From positions 186,001-250,000 of the forward strand of contig VMRT01000009.1 of the NCBI GenBank assembly GCA_007713455.1: a stretch of DNA of 64,000 nt, read 5' to 3'. Positions 1 through 9,302 of the stretch are shown piece after piece (within the stretch, counting starts at the first letter, position 1; each line of letters begins with the position of its first letter). Made by a program: the position numbers and the translations under genes. The notes beneath the pieces are model-generated. The model had not been told where the DNA came from and did not search any database. It was given only the letters and a program-made list of their open reading frames with translations. This stretch comes from Pseudomonas sp. GTDB lineage: Bacteria; Pseudomonadota; Gammaproteobacteria; Pseudomonadales; Pseudomonadaceae.

Positions 1-2
1 GC

Positions 3-407
3 AACAAGATCGGCTGGCGCGCGCAGCCGGTGCCGCCGATCCACACACCGGAAGTCGCGGCGCGGGCCATCCTCCGTGCGGCGCGTGAAGCACCCCGGGA
101 GCTGTGGGTCGGCACGGCCAGCCTGAAGGCGATCATCGGCACGCTGTTCATGCCAGGCCTGCTCGATCGCATGCTCGCGCGGCAGGCCTGGGACGGACAG
201 CTGGTGCCCGAGCGCGTGGCGGAAAACCGTCCGGACAACCTGTTCGAGCCAGTCGAAGGCCTGCACTCGACCGACGGCCGCTTCGGCGATCAGGCGCAGT
301 CACATGCGCTGACCATCAGCGCGGCGAATGTAGGCAAGCTGGCCCTGGGCGCCGGCGCCCTGCTGGCACTGGGTGCAGGTTGGGCATTGGGCCGAGGCCG
401 ACGCTAG
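3..407 (+). CDS. Short-chain dehydrogenase/reductase, C-terminal part (5' end outside window)
   Basis: The reading frame is open from base 3, so the gene starts upstream of the window. What is seen is the C-terminal part of a protein that resembles Pseudomonas SDR-family oxidoreductases with a hydrophobic tail. The visible part includes a PPIHTPEVAARAIL stretch, which in these proteins follows the Rossmann core, and a closing Ala/Leu/Gly-rich segment (LALGAGALLALGAGWALG) that could be a membrane anchor. The catalytic YxxxK and the GxxxGxG nucleotide site lie outside the window and cannot be checked, so the substrate is unknown. The stop codon overlaps the stop of the convergent small gene by three bases (shared CTAG). 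Confidence 0.7.
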   Translation, partial: NKIGWRAQPVPPIHTPEVAARAILRAAREAPRELWVGTASLKAIIGTLFMPGLLDRMLARQAWDGQLVPERVAENRPDNLFEPVEGLHSTDGRFGDQAQSHALTISAANVGKLALGAGALLALGAGWALGRGRR

Positions 408-601
408 CGCTCAGGCGGCCGCGGCGAACGCTTGCGACGGATGTTGAGCCAGGACAGCACGGCCAGCGCCAGCATCGCACCGGTCATGTTGTAGTTGCCG
501 ATGGCGGCATAGCCGACGGCCGCCAGCGAGCAGGCGGCGAAGCCGATCCAGCGCACGGCGCCCATCATCTTCTCCACGGTCTTGCTGCGCGGCGCGGGCA
601 T
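404..601 (-). CDS. Small hypothetical membrane protein
   Basis: A 65-residue protein with two predicted transmembrane segments (about residues 14-32 and 36-52), followed by a strongly basic tail (RRKRSPRPPER), which suggests a cytoplasmic C-terminus. I do not recognise the family. The start is uncertain. The ATG at 601 begins a sensible protein, but its ribosome site is weak. The frame stays open upstream to a TTG at 700, which would add 33 Arg-rich residues of non-protein-like sequence. It is convergent with the preceding dehydrogenase and shares its CTAG stop. The function cannot be inferred. Confidence 0.5.
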   Translation of the reverse strand: MPAPRSKTVEKMMGAVRWIGFAACSLAAVGYAAIGNYNMTGAMLALAVLSWLNIRRKRSPRPPER

Positions 602-850
602 CAGCGCAGCCCATCCTGCCGGCTTCTCGATACGGGCGCGGAGCGCTTGTCGGGGCAAGGAATCATCGGCATATCTCCTCGTTCTGGAGGCGACGGACAA
701 CCATCCCTCTGCACCTGTGAGGTGTTAACACCGAGCAGAGTTCAGCGATTGCGCCGCACCGCGACACACTCGCGCAGCAATCGGCGCGCGAGCAGCCGTC
801 GTCTACGCTGAAATGACCGGCAGTATCCTGCACTGCCCGAGGAGAGCGCC

Positions 851-2230
851 ATGCTCCGCTCCATGCGCCTGCTGCGCTGGTCGCTGGCCTTGCTGCTGTT
901 GCTGGCTGGCCCCGCACTGGCTGCGGCGCCGGTCACGCTGCTGCGGGTCGACGGCGCCATCGGCCCGGCCAGCGCCGACTACCTGCTGCGCGGCCTCAAA
1001 CATGCCCGTGACGAGGGGGCACAGCTGGTAGTGCTGGAATTGGACACCCCCGGCGGGCTGGACACGTCGATGCGCGCGATCATCAAGGCGATCCTCGCCA
1101 GCCCGATCCCAGTCGCCACCTACGTCACCCCCAGTGGCGCCCGGGCGGCCAGCGCCGGCACCTACATGCTCTACGCCAGCCATGTCGCGGCGATGGCGCC
1201 GGGCACCAACCTTGGCGCGGCGACGCCGGTGCAGATCGGTGGCATGCCCGGCGCACCGCCCGAGCAGCCGCAAGGCGAGCGGGACGAGCCATCCAAGCCC
1301 CCCGGCGATGCCATGAGCCGCAAGCAGGTCAACGACGCCGCCGCCTATATCCGCGGCCTCGCCCAGTTGCGCGGACGCAATGCCGAGTGGGCCGAGCAGG
1401 CCGTGCGCGAGGCGGTCAGCCTGTCGGCGAGCGAAGCGCTGGAACAGAGGGTGATCGACTACCTGGCGCGCGACGTTGCCGACCTGCTGCGCCAGCTCGA
1501 CGGCAAAACCCTCGCCACCGTCGAGGGTGACGCCACGCTGAGCACCGCCGACGCCCCGCTCATCGAGCACGCACCCGACTGGCGGGTGCGCCTGCTGGCG
1601 GTGATCACCAACCCGAGCGTCGCGTTGATCCTGATGATGATCGGCATCTACGGGCTGATCCTCGAATTCTCCAACCCCGGCATCGGCGCCGGCGGCGTGC
1701 TCGGCGGCATCTGTCTGATCCTGGCGCTGTATTCGCTGCAGCTGCTGCCGGTGAACTACGCCGGCGTGGCGCTGATCCTGCTCGGCATCGCTTTCATGGT
1801 CGCCGAAGCGTTCCTGCCGAGCTTCGGCGTGCTCGGCATCGGCGGCGTGGCCGCGTTCGTCGCTGGCGCGGTGATCCTCATCGATACCGAGGTGCCGGGT
1901 TTCGGCATTCCGCTGAGCCTGATCGTGCCGCTGGGCATGGTCAGCGCACTGCTGGTGTTCGGCATCGTCGCCATGGCGCTGAAGGCGCGACGGCAGCGCC
2001 TGGTCGGCGGCGACAGCGAGCTGATCGACAGCCTCGCGCAGATCACCTCGGTCTCGGTACAGGATTCCCACAGTGGCTGGCTGCACCTGCAGGGCGAGAA
2101 CTGGCAGGTGCACAGCGCCTCACCGCTGCAGGCCGGCCAGCAGGTACGGGTAATCGCCCGGCACGGCCTGCAACTCGAGGTCGCCGCACAGCCATCCACC
2201 CATCGAGAGGAGCTGAACCATGGGCTATGA
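851..2230 (+). CDS. NfeD-type membrane-bound serine protease (ClpP-like), long form
   Basis: A 459-residue protein. It has a signal peptide (residues 1-25, cut after ALA), a ClpP-like periplasmic protease domain (about 28-230), four or five membrane helices (about 245-375) and a C-terminal OB-fold NfeD domain. The likely nucleophile is Ser101 in RAASAGTY, and the likely general base is Lys158 in SRKQVND, by analogy with the STOPP peptidase of Pyrococcus. It starts at an ATG after GAGGAG. The stop overlaps the start of the slipin gene by 11 bases. Known family role: NfeD proteases pair with slipins, possibly to cleave hydrophobic partners in membrane microdomains. The Ser and Lys assignments come from motif comparison only. 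Confidence 0.9.
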   Translation: MLRSMRLLRWSLALLLLLAGPALAAAPVTLLRVDGAIGPASADYLLRGLKHARDEGAQLVVLELDTPGGLDTSMRAIIKAILASPIPVATYVTPSGARAASAGTYMLYASHVAAMAPGTNLGAATPVQIGGMPGAPPEQPQGERDEPSKPPGDAMSRKQVNDAAAYIRGLAQLRGRNAEWAEQAVREAVSLSASEALEQRVIDYLARDVADLLRQLDGKTLATVEGDATLSTADAPLIEHAPDWRVRLLAVITNPSVALILMMIGIYGLILEFSNPGIGAGGVLGGICLILALYSLQLLPVNYAGVALILLGIAFMVAEAFLPSFGVLGIGGVAAFVAGAVILIDTEVPGFGIPLSLIVPLGMVSALLVFGIVAMALKARRQRLVGGDSELIDSLAQITSVSVQDSHSGWLHLQGENWQVHSASPLQAGQQVRVIARHGLQLEVAAQPSTHREELNHGL

Positions 2231-2978
2231 AATGAGTTTTCTGGTGTTGCTGGTGCTGCTGTTCGGCCTGCTGGCGTCGACCTTTCGCATCCTGCGCGAA
2301 TACGAGCGCGGCGTGGTGTTCATGCTCGGACGTTTCTGGAAGGTCAAGGGGCCGGGCTTGATCCTGGTGATTCCCGGCATCCAGCAGATGGTACGGGTCG
2401 ATCTGCGCACGCTGGTGCTCGACGTGCCGACCCAGGACGTGATCTCCCGCGACAACGTCTCGGTGAAGGTCAACGCGGTGGTGTATTACCGCGTGCTGGA
2501 CGCGCAGAAGGCGATCATCGAGGTCGAGGATTACCATTCGGCCACCAGCCAGCTGGCGCAGACCACGCTGCGTGCAGTGCTCGGCAAGCACGAACTGGAC
2601 GACATGCTGGCCGAACGCGAGCGGCTCAACAGCGACATCCAGCAGGTGCTCGATGCGCAGACCGATGCCTGGGGGATCAAGGTGGCCAACGTCGAGATCA
2701 AGCACGTCGACCTCGATGAATCAATGATCCGCGCCATCGCCCGGCAGGCCGAGGCGGAACGCGAGCGGCGGGCGAAGGTCATTCATGCGGAGGGCGAACT
2801 GCAGGCGTCGGAGAAACTCATGCAGGCCGCCGAGATGCTTGGCCGGCAATCGGGCGCCATGCAGCTGCGCTACATGCAGACACTGAGCAACATCGCCGGT
2901 GACAAGAGCTCTACCATCGTCTTCCCGCTGCCCATCGAGCTGCTGCAGGGCATCAAGAACCTCGACAGGAAACCCTGA
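2220..2978 (+). CDS. Slipin (stomatin/prohibitin/band 7 family)
   Basis: A 252-residue protein. It has one N-terminal membrane segment (about residues 5-20), a band 7/SPFH domain beginning at [15 protein letters not shown], and a charged alpha-helical stretch around residues 175-215 ([13 protein letters not shown]), typical of oligomerising slipins. The length matches bacterial slipins (about 250-260). It overlaps the upstream NfeD protease gene, which is the classic NfeD-slipin pair. It probably forms a ring-like scaffold in the inner membrane for the protease. In Pyrococcus, slipin is a substrate of the partner protease; whether that holds here is inference. Confidence 0.92.
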   Translation: MGYEMSFLVLLVLLFGLLASTFRILREYERGVVFMLGRFWKVKGPGLILVIPGIQQMVRVDLRTLVLDVPTQDVISRDNVSVKVNAVVYYRVLDAQKAIIEVEDYHSATSQLAQTTLRAVLGKHELDDMLAERERLNSDIQQVLDAQTDAWGIKVANVEIKHVDLDESMIRAIARQAEAERERRAKVIHAEGELQASEKLMQAAEMLGRQSGAMQLRYMQTLSNIAGDKSSTIVFPLPIELLQGIKNLDRKP

Positions 2979-3482
2979 GTGCACACATTCCCCACGCTTC
3001 ACCGACCGCTGCGCCTGCTGCTGATCACCTTGCTTGCCTCGGCGCTGGGCGCCTGCGCGGCATTTTCACCGCGCGACCCGCTCAATGTTCAAGTCGCCGG
3101 CATCCAGCCGCTGCAAGGCGAAGGGCTGGAGGTGCGCTTCCTGGTCAAGCTGCGCCTGCAGAACCCCAACGATGGCGCCATCGACTACAACGGCGTCGCG
3201 CTGGACCTCGAGGTTAACGGTCGCCGGCTGGCCAGTGGCGTCAGCGACCAGCGCGGCACGGTGCCGCGTTTCGGCGAGAGCGTGCTCAGCGTGCCGGTGA
3301 CCATTTCCGCCTTCTCGGCCGCGCGCCAGGCACTGGGACTGGCGGAACACATCGGGCTCGACGAAGTGCCCTACGTGTTGCGTGGCAAGCTTGCCGGTGG
3401 CCTGTTCGGCACCCAGCGCTTCGTCGAGAAGGGCACATTCGACTTGTCGCTGGTAACAGGCTCTCCCTACCAGCGTCCCTGA
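2979..3482 (+). CDS. LEA type 2 / WHy-domain lipoprotein
   Basis: A 167-residue predicted lipoprotein. The signal peptide ends in the lipobox LGAC with Cys26. It is followed by a single WHy/LEA14-like beta-sandwich domain (about 35-155, with LRLQNPNDGAIDYNGV). It starts at a GTG directly after the slipin stop, with AGGAAA as ribosome site, so it is the third gene of the NfeD-slipin operon. LEA2 lipoproteins are linked to stress and desiccation tolerance in plants and bacteria, but no precise function is established. The operon position suggests a role at the cell envelope. The GTG start is preferred because it gives a complete lipoprotein signal. Confidence 0.82.
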   Translation: MHTFPTLHRPLRLLLITLLASALGACAAFSPRDPLNVQVAGIQPLQGEGLEVRFLVKLRLQNPNDGAIDYNGVALDLEVNGRRLASGVSDQRGTVPRFGESVLSVPVTISAFSAARQALGLAEHIGLDEVPYVLRGKLAGGLFGTQRFVEKGTFDLSLVTGSPYQRP

Positions 3483-3643
3483 GTCATACGATCACTACCA
3501 AAACCATGAGGATTCCCTAGGCGCTGTACGAGCGGCACCTCTGCTCCTCGACGCGAAAAAAATCTCCTCTTTTCGCCTCGAATTCGGCTTATAGCCTGAA
3601 ATAGCGGTGTGTGCATGCGGGACACCTTCGACTTTCAGCGACA

Positions 3644-3691
3644 TTGACAACGACGTGCTCATCGTCATAATCCCTGCAGTCATATGACAAC
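3644..3691 (+). promoter_or_regulatory. Promoter and GntR-type operator of the oprD-like porin gene
   Basis: There is a perfect -35 TTGACA at 3644-3649, a 16-bp spacer and CATAAT at 3666-3671. The sequence GTCATATGACAAC at 3679-3691 sits at the expected transcription start. The identical 13-mer occurs at 27774-27786, before the uronate dehydrogenase gene. It fits the window-wide motif GTYRTNNKACRAC, so a repressor bound here would block initiation. The rest of the 300-base gap (3483-3782) shows no gene. Confidence 0.68.
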
Positions 3692-3782
3692 TGATGTCAT
3701 TAGACTTGCCGATCAGGCATAGACCACCGCCCCCACGGTGGCCACACCGGGGCGGCCCATCAAGCAAGGGAGCACAACAATA

Positions 3783-5054
3783 ATGACCCCACGCACACCC
3801 TCGTCCGTCGCACTGTTCGCGGGCGGCTGCATGACCCTCGCATCGCTCGGCTTCACGGCCGGCGCCCAAGCCGAAGGCTTCGTCGAAGATGCGAACTTTT
3901 CGTTGAACCTGCGCAACTTCTACATCAACCGCAATTTCGTCGACTCCGACTACCCCCAGAGCAAGGGCGAAGAGTGGACGCAGAGCTTCATCCTCAATTT
4001 CCAATCCGGCTACACGCCCGGCCCGGTGGGCTTCGGCGTCGACGCGCTGGGCCTGCTGGCGGTCAAGCTCGATGGCGGTGGCGGTACCTATGGCACTGGC
4101 CTGCTGCCGGTGCATGGCACACCCGGCGACCGGCATCCGCCGGATGACTTCGCGCGCCTGGCAGTCGCAGCGAAGGCCAAGTTCTCCGAAACCGAGGTGC
4201 GAGTCGGCGAATGGATGGTGGTACTGCCGATCCTGCGCTCGGACGACGGTCGCTCGCTGCCGCAGACCTTCCAGGGCGGCATGATCACCTCCAAGGAAAT
4301 CAACGGCCTGTCGCTCTATGGCGGCCAGATGCGGCAGAACAGCCCGCGTGACGACGGCAGCATGGACGACATGTCCCTGCAAGGCTTCGGCGGCGTCACT
4401 TCAGATCGCTTCAACTTCGTCGGTGGCGAATACGAACTGGGCGCGAAGACCAAGGTCGGCGCCTGGCATGCTCGCCTGGAAGACATCTACCAGCAGAACT
4501 ACTTCCAGCTGCTGCACACCCAGCCGCTCGGCGAAGACGTGGCGCTGACCGCCAACCTCGGCTACTTCACCGGCAAGGAAGAAGGCAGTGCGCTGGCCGG
4601 CGATCTGGACAACAGGACCTACTCCGGCCTGTTCGGCCTGCAGGTCGGTGGCAACACCTTCTATGTCGGTCTGCAGAAGGTCAGCGGCGACAACGGCTGG
4701 ATGCGCGTCAACGGCACCAGCGGCGGTACCCTCGCCAACGACTCGTTCAACTCCGCCTACGACAACGCCAACGAGCGTTCCTGGCAGCTGCGCCACGACT
4801 ACAACTTCGCCGGCATGGGCGTTCCGGGCCTGACCATCATGAACCGCTACATCAGTGGCGATCAGATCGAGGCCGGTGGCGTGGACGATGGCAAGGAATG
4901 GGGCCGCGAGTCCGAGCTGGCCTACACGGTGCAGAGCGGGCTGTTCAAGAGCCTCAACATCAAGTGGCGCAACTCCAGCATCCGTCGCGACTACAGCTCC
5001 ACCGAGTTCGACGAGAACCGCCTGATCTTCAACTACCCGTTGTCTCTGCTGTAA
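3783..5054 (+). CDS. OprD-family outer membrane porin
   Basis: A 423-residue protein with a signal peptide (about residues 1-27, ending AGAQA), then alternating beta-strand sequence typical of the OprD/Occ substrate-specific porins: SFILNFQSGYTPGPVGFGVD near the N-terminus and a terminal LIFNYPLSLL beta strand. The length fits the family (about 415-445). The ATG at 3783 follows GGGAG. OprD-family channels take up carboxylate-bearing small molecules. The operator upstream matches the one before the uronate dehydrogenase operon, so uptake of hexuronates or aldarates is a reasonable inference. The closest characterised subgroup cannot be fixed by eye. A strong terminator follows. Confidence 0.9.
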   Translation: MTPRTPSSVALFAGGCMTLASLGFTAGAQAEGFVEDANFSLNLRNFYINRNFVDSDYPQSKGEEWTQSFILNFQSGYTPGPVGFGVDALGLLAVKLDGGGGTYGTGLLPVHGTPGDRHPPDDFARLAVAAKAKFSETEVRVGEWMVVLPILRSDDGRSLPQTFQGGMITSKEINGLSLYGGQMRQNSPRDDGSMDDMSLQGFGGVTSDRFNFVGGEYELGAKTKVGAWHARLEDIYQQNYFQLLHTQPLGEDVALTANLGYFTGKEEGSALAGDLDNRTYSGLFGLQVGGNTFYVGLQKVSGDNGWMRVNGTSGGTLANDSFNSAYDNANERSWQLRHDYNFAGMGVPGLTIMNRYISGDQIEAGGVDDGKEWGRESELAYTVQSGLFKSLNIKWRNSSIRRDYSSTEFDENRLIFNYPLSLL

Positions 5055-5103
5055 GCGGTAGCGCTGTACGCAACCCTCCTCGCTCCGGTTGCGGTAACTC
5101 TTT

Positions 5104-5129
5104 GGCCCGTCAGCTGACGGGCCTTTTTT
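5104..5129 (+). terminator. Rho-independent terminator after the porin gene
   Basis: A perfect 10-bp self-complementary stem (GGCCCGTCAG/CTGACGGGCC) is followed directly by six Ts. It lies 50 bases after the porin stop and close to the end of the convergent epimerase gene. Confidence 0.9.
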
Positions 5130-5138
5130 CGTCTGCCT

Positions 5139-6029
5139 TCAGCGACGCGTGACGCGCAGGCGGCAGCGGCGCTCCAGTCGCTCGCCCGGCTGCAGATACA
5201 AAACGCCATGCCTGGCCGGGTCCGGCGCATTCAGCGCGTTGTTGTGGTGGGACACCGGCTCCACGGCGAAGAAGCCCTGCGCGGCCGGCGGCGTATAGAC
5301 CACCAGATGCGTCATCGACGGGTCCGCCTCAAGCTCAAGCCGGACGCCTGCCGTCGGCCACTGCAAGGTTGCCGTAGCATCCCAACCGGCGAAGCAGTGA
5401 TCCAGCTCGGGCTCGCCCAGCGCCCGCGGCTGGCGAAAGTCCCAGCGTGACGGTATGTCCACCGCCTCGCTCGGCAACTGCTGATCGTCACTCAGCCAGA
5501 CCTGCTCGGCAGCGAAACGCAGCGTCACGCCTGCATGGCGCGGGAAGTACGGGTGCCAGCCGAGCCCGGCCGGCATCACCCGCTCGCTGCGGTTGATCAG
5601 CGCCAGCCGCAGCCAGGCGCCCTGCTCGTCGAGCCCGAGCTCATGCTCCAGCTCGAAGGAGAACGGCCAGTCCTGCCGGGCATCGCCTTCGGCCCGATGC
5701 AGCAGTGTCAGCAGCAGTCGGTCGACCTCCTGCGCAGCCAGTGTCCACGATCGCTTCCAGCCCACGCCGTGAATCGGCAAGGCATGCTCCGCGGAATTCA
5801 GCCGCAAGCGGTGCGACTCGCCGTCCGCCTGGAACATGCCGCCACCAACCCGGTTGGAGTACGGCGCCAGCACGAAACAACTGGTACGACGCACCAGCTC
5901 GCTGCCATCCCAGGGGCGTAGCAGGTCGAAATCATCCAGGGCGAAGCGGGTAATTGCGCCGCCCAGCGCCGGGCAGACCGAGAGCCGGAAACCGGCATGG
6001 GCGAGGTGCACTTCATCGAGGGAAGCCAT
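5139..6029 (-). CDS. Aldose 1-epimerase family protein (galactose mutarotase-like)
   Basis: A 296-residue protein of the aldose 1-epimerase superfamily. Visible signatures are APYSNRVGGG (substrate-binding Asn-Arg), ALPIHGVGW (catalytic His region), GLGWHPYFP (second conserved His) and FAVEPVSHHNNALN (catalytic Glu region). It probably interconverts anomers of a hexose or hexuronate. The ATG at 6029 is preceded by AGGAG and gives a normal length; a longer frame to 6107 adds an unlikely N-terminus. It lies downstream of a 2-hydroxyacid dehydrogenase on the same strand, with a 108-base gap. A role in supplying the right anomer for the uronate pathway nearby is possible but unproven. Confidence 0.88.
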   Translation of the reverse strand: MASLDEVHLAHAGFRLSVCPALGGAITRFALDDFDLLRPWDGSELVRRTSCFVLAPYSNRVGGGMFQADGESHRLRLNSAEHALPIHGVGWKRSWTLAAQEVDRLLLTLLHRAEGDARQDWPFSFELEHELGLDEQGAWLRLALINRSERVMPAGLGWHPYFPRHAGVTLRFAAEQVWLSDDQQLPSEAVDIPSRWDFRQPRALGEPELDHCFAGWDATATLQWPTAGVRLELEADPSMTHLVVYTPPAAQGFFAVEPVSHHNNALNAPDPARHGVLYLQPGERLERRCRLRVTRR

Positions 6030-6137
6030 GCGCGCTCCTGATGGTGGTCGCTCAGCGATAGAGCGACGTTGCTTGCGAATGAGGCTGTGATCTCTCGCGT
6101 AGACCAACTGCCGCCACCCAGCGGCGCAGTGCCGTAG

Positions 6138-7064
6138 TCAGACCGGCGTCAGCAGCCGTCCCTCGCGAAGAAAGCTGTCGAGATTGTCCAGCAGCAGATC
6201 CTCCATGGCGCCGCGGGTTTCATGGGTGGCGCTGCCAATGTGCGGCAGCAGCACGACATTGGGCAGCTCGCAGAGAGCCGCCGGCACCCTCGGTTCGTCG
6301 GCGAAGACGTCCAGTCCGGCACCGCCGAGCCGGCCCTCCCGCAGTGCCGCGACCAGTGCCGGCTCGTCCACCACCGAACCGCGCGCGACGTTGATCAGGA
6401 TGCCCTTGGCACCCAGCGCGTCGAGCACGGCCCGGTCGATGAGGTTCTGCGTCTGCGGCCCGCCGGGACAGCTGAGCACGAGAAAGTCCGCCCAGCGCGC
6501 GAGTTCCAGCAGGTTTGCTTCGTACTCGTACGGGCTGCCGGCCACCGGCCGACGATTGTGATAACGCACCGCCATGTCGAAGCCCGTCGAGCGCTTGGCC
6601 ACCACCTCGCCGATGCGGCCTAGCCCGACGATGCCCAGCCGCTTGCCGCTGACGCGACGGCCGAGTTGGAGGTTAGCCTCGGCCCAGCGCCCCTCGCGGA
6701 CGAAGCGGTCGCCCAGGGCAAGCTGTCGCGCGCTGTCGATGATCAGGCCGAAGGCCAGATCCGCCACGCATTCGTTGAGCACATCCGGCGTATTGCTCAC
6801 CGGAATGCCGCGCGCCCTGGCGGCTTGCACGGCGATGGCGTCATGGCCGACGCCAAAACTGCAGATCGCCTTCAACCGCGGCAGCCGTTTGATCAACGAG
6901 GCAGAGCAGCCGAAGCGCGCAGAGGTAAGCATGATCTCGATGCGCCCGGCATGCTCGGCGAGCAGCGCTTCGGCGTCGCCCTGCCAGTAGGCCAGCACCT
7001 CATGCCCGCTCAGGCGTTGCTGGACTCGCTCGGACAAGGGGCCCATCTGGAGAATGCAGCTCAT
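6138..7064 (-). CDS. D-isomer-specific 2-hydroxyacid dehydrogenase (glyoxylate/hydroxypyruvate reductase-like)
   Basis: A 308-residue NAD(P)-dependent oxidoreductase. The nucleotide site is GIVGLGRIGEVVAKR (about residues 145-159). Active-site Arg lies in NVARGSVVDE, Glu in DVFADEPRVP, and the catalytic His in LLPHIGSATHETR. This is the full family set. The substrate is probably a short 2-keto acid such as glyoxylate or hydroxypyruvate, but specificity cannot be read from motifs. The start is the ATG at 7064 after AGAGGA. The upstream gene on the same strand is DUF3325, 43 bases away, so the gene may also be read through from the iron operon. The reductase with the adjacent epimerase suggests sugar-acid metabolism. 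Confidence 0.88.
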   Translation of the reverse strand: MSCILQMGPLSERVQQRLSGHEVLAYWQGDAEALLAEHAGRIEIMLTSARFGCSASLIKRLPRLKAICSFGVGHDAIAVQAARARGIPVSNTPDVLNECVADLAFGLIIDSARQLALGDRFVREGRWAEANLQLGRRVSGKRLGIVGLGRIGEVVAKRSTGFDMAVRYHNRRPVAGSPYEYEANLLELARWADFLVLSCPGGPQTQNLIDRAVLDALGAKGILINVARGSVVDEPALVAALREGRLGGAGLDVFADEPRVPAALCELPNVVLLPHIGSATHETRGAMEDLLLDNLDSFLREGRLLTPV

Positions 7065-7107
7065 CGATATTCCTCTGCGCGTTGGCGGGCCGCGGCCCAT
7101 GGGTTGT

Positions 7108-7431
7108 TTACAGCACGGTCTGCACCACCCCGCATGCCGCCAGCAGCGGTACCGCTGGCAGTACCCAGCGCGAACGCCAAGCCAGCAGCAGCACCAGCAG
7201 CAAGCCGGAGAGCATGACCAGGCACAGCCAGATGACCGTGCCAATCTCGCCACCCTGGCTGTTGACGCCGAGCCACAGCGCGAAGCCAAAGCAGCCAACG
7301 GCCAGCGAACGGATGATGGCCGGGCCCGGCAGGCGCGTATCGGCGCGCAGCAGCGCACCACGGTGGCGGTTCATGGTCAGGCAGAGCAGCGTCATGCCCA
7401 GGTAGGCCAGCGCGAATGCCAATAGCAGCAT
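7108..7431 (-). CDS. DUF3325 family small membrane protein
   Basis: A 107-residue protein with about three to four membrane helices (residues 1-20, 38-56, 62-84, 88-105). The MLLLAFALAYLGMTLLCLTMNRHR start is typical of DUF3325. It begins two bases after the stop of the PepSY-domain protein and ends the iron-uptake operon. DUF3325 proteins are repeatedly found beside TonB-dependent siderophore receptors and PepSY membrane proteins, but their function is unknown. A part in ferric-siderophore reduction or inner-membrane handling is inference from context. Confidence 0.82.
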   Translation of the reverse strand: MLLLAFALAYLGMTLLCLTMNRHRGALLRADTRLPGPAIIRSLAVGCFGFALWLGVNSQGGEIGTVIWLCLVMLSGLLLVLLLAWRSRWVLPAVPLLAACGVVQTVL

Positions 7432-7433
7432 GA

Positions 7434-8960
7434 TCAGGCCTCCTGCACACGGGTTGAGCGACCGCGCACCGCAGCGGCAGCCGGCGTTGCGTTCAGGCGC
7501 CAGGCGCAGGCCGCACAGACCAGCCCCGCGACGATCATGAACAGATCGACCGATGCCAGGGCCCAGTCGCCACGTCCGAGGCTGGCGATCAGGTGGCCAT
7601 CGGTGGTCAGCGCGTTGATGATCGGCAAGCCGAGCGCGAGCACGGCGCCGAGCAGCAGCTGCTCGCGCAGCAGGCGGCGGCTCTGATGGCGGCGCAGAAC
7701 GGCCCAGAGCACCGCTAGCAACCAGGCACCGACGAACACCCAGCCTTCGGCCACGGCGCGTTCGGCGAATGTTGCCGGAATCAGACGATTGCCCCACAGC
7801 AGCGCCAGGCTGGCAAGGGGCAGGCCGGCGAACACCGAGGCGTTCAGCGCGCGCACCCAGATCACGCTGCGGTCGCCGCGCTGTTCGCGCTTGGCCAGCC
7901 AGACCTGCAGCCCGCCGACCAGCATGGCGCAACCGGCAAGCCCCATCAGCAAATAGAGCAGGCGCACCAGCGTGCCGCCGAACTGCGCCATGTGCAGCCC
8001 CGCCAGCCAGAGGTAGGCGCGGTAGCCGGTGGATGCGTCCTGGCGATTGAGCAGCTCGCCGGTGCCGGCGTCATAGCTGAGGGTGTCCTGCGGCGAGCCG
8101 ATCCGCGAACGGTCCCGACGACGGACGTCGACCACCGCCGAGGCATCATCGGGATGATGCACGCTGACCCAGCCCGCCTCGCCACCGCCCCACTGCTGGC
8201 GCGATTCGGCGATCAGCGCATCGAGGGACACCGGAGCCGGCGGCGGCTGGCCCACCTCTTCGCGCTCGAAGCTGCCCATCACCTCGCCGAAGTACTGCAT
8301 GACGTTGCCGGAATAGCTCACCTGCGCGGCGGCCGGCATGTAGGACGCGACGAAGATCGCCACGCCGGTGTAGGCCAGCACCAGATGGAACGGAAAACCG
8401 ACCACGCCGAACAGATTGTGCGCATCGAGCCAGGCACGCTGGCCGTTGGCCTTGGGCCGCAGGGTGAAGAAATCCTTGAAGATGCGCCGGTGGATGATCA
8501 CCCCCGACACCAGCGCGACGAGCATGAACATGCCGGCCAGGCCGACGATGTACATGCCGATGTCACCGGCGTGCAGGTTGTAGTGCAACTTGAAGAAGAA
8601 CTCGCCACCCAGCGTTTCCGGCATTGGCTCGGCCTGCGCGCTACGCGGGTCGAAGGCGATGTTGTGGATCGTCTTGGTGGCGTCTACTTCCCAACCGAGT
8701 CGCCAGTAAGGCTCGCGCTCGGTCGGGCCGTGCATCCAGAAGGCATGCAACTCGTCGCTGACGTTCTGCTGCAACCAGCCACGCACATCGTCCGCACCGA
8801 GGCTGGATACCACGCCGTCATGCAGCGCCGGGCGCATCCAGCGGGTGAGTTCCTTGTCGAAGCAGGCGACGGTGCCGGCAAAGATGATCACGAACAGCAG
8901 CCAGCTCGGCAGCAGGCCGCCCCAGGTGTGCAAACCGGCCATGCTTTGGCGCAGTTTCAT
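7434..8960 (-). CDS. PepSY-associated transmembrane protein (iron-regulated membrane protein)
   Basis: A 508-residue membrane protein of the PepSY-TM family (PiuB/FoxB-like). It has an N-terminal helix (GLLPSWLLFVIIFAGTVACF), a periplasmic PepSY region, then helices around residues 145-165, 190-215, 340-365 and a cluster from 390 to 485. HxxxG-type histidines lie in the helices (GLHTWGG, LHYNLHAGD, DAHNLFG, AGLHMAQF). Members are linked to reductive release of iron from siderophores at the inner membrane. The ATG at 8960 has GGAGGG upstream. It overlaps the DUF3649 gene by four bases, so the genes are translationally coupled. Confidence 0.88.
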   Translation of the reverse strand: MKLRQSMAGLHTWGGLLPSWLLFVIIFAGTVACFDKELTRWMRPALHDGVVSSLGADDVRGWLQQNVSDELHAFWMHGPTEREPYWRLGWEVDATKTIHNIAFDPRSAQAEPMPETLGGEFFFKLHYNLHAGDIGMYIVGLAGMFMLVALVSGVIIHRRIFKDFFTLRPKANGQRAWLDAHNLFGVVGFPFHLVLAYTGVAIFVASYMPAAAQVSYSGNVMQYFGEVMGSFEREEVGQPPPAPVSLDALIAESRQQWGGGEAGWVSVHHPDDASAVVDVRRRDRSRIGSPQDTLSYDAGTGELLNRQDASTGYRAYLWLAGLHMAQFGGTLVRLLYLLMGLAGCAMLVGGLQVWLAKREQRGDRSVIWVRALNASVFAGLPLASLALLWGNRLIPATFAERAVAEGWVFVGAWLLAVLWAVLRRHQSRRLLREQLLLGAVLALGLPIINALTTDGHLIASLGRGDWALASVDLFMIVAGLVCAACAWRLNATPAAAAVRGRSTRVQEA

Positions 8961-9253
8961 GGACGAACCCTCCAGTCGCCGGAAAAGAACGCGACCAGAC
9001 ACAGCACCGCGGTCACACCGACGATCAACAGCCATACCCGCGTGGCACTGCGGGCGGCGAATACGTAGATAACCACCGCCGTCCACACGGCAAAGCTGGC
9101 GAGGCTGGAAAACACCACACGATCAGGCCGCGCCAGCGGCAGGTAGACCGCCAGAAAGGCGGTCACCGCGTAGGCGACCGCATAGCCGCCGACCAGCGCC
9201 GCAAGCACACGCGACGCGATGTTCCAGCGATTGATGGATGCGTTGCGACTCAC
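8957..9253 (-). CDS. DUF3649 family membrane protein
   Basis: A 98-residue protein with three predicted membrane helices (about 12-35, 41-60, 65-88), resembling DUF3649. The GTG at 9253 is chosen because GGGAGGA stands just upstream; a TTG at 9280 would add nine unlikely residues. It lies between the TonB receptor and the PepSY protein and shares an ATGA overlap with the latter. Its biochemical role is unknown. The conserved neighbourhood implies a function in siderophore-iron import. Confidence 0.8.
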   Translation of the reverse strand: MSRNASINRWNIASRVLAALVGGYAVAYAVTAFLAVYLPLARPDRVVFSSLASFAVWTAVVIYVFAARSATRVWLLIVGVTAVLCLVAFFSGDWRVRP

Positions 9254-9302
9254 CTCGAATCCTCCCTTGCAGGCCGGCAAGCGGCGCGTGGCTCAGCGAC
9301 GT

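Noticed and set aside
3495..4382. A 295-residue minus-strand frame before and within the porin gene
   Set aside because: It is a shadow of the porin, and its first part runs through the porin promoter and operator.
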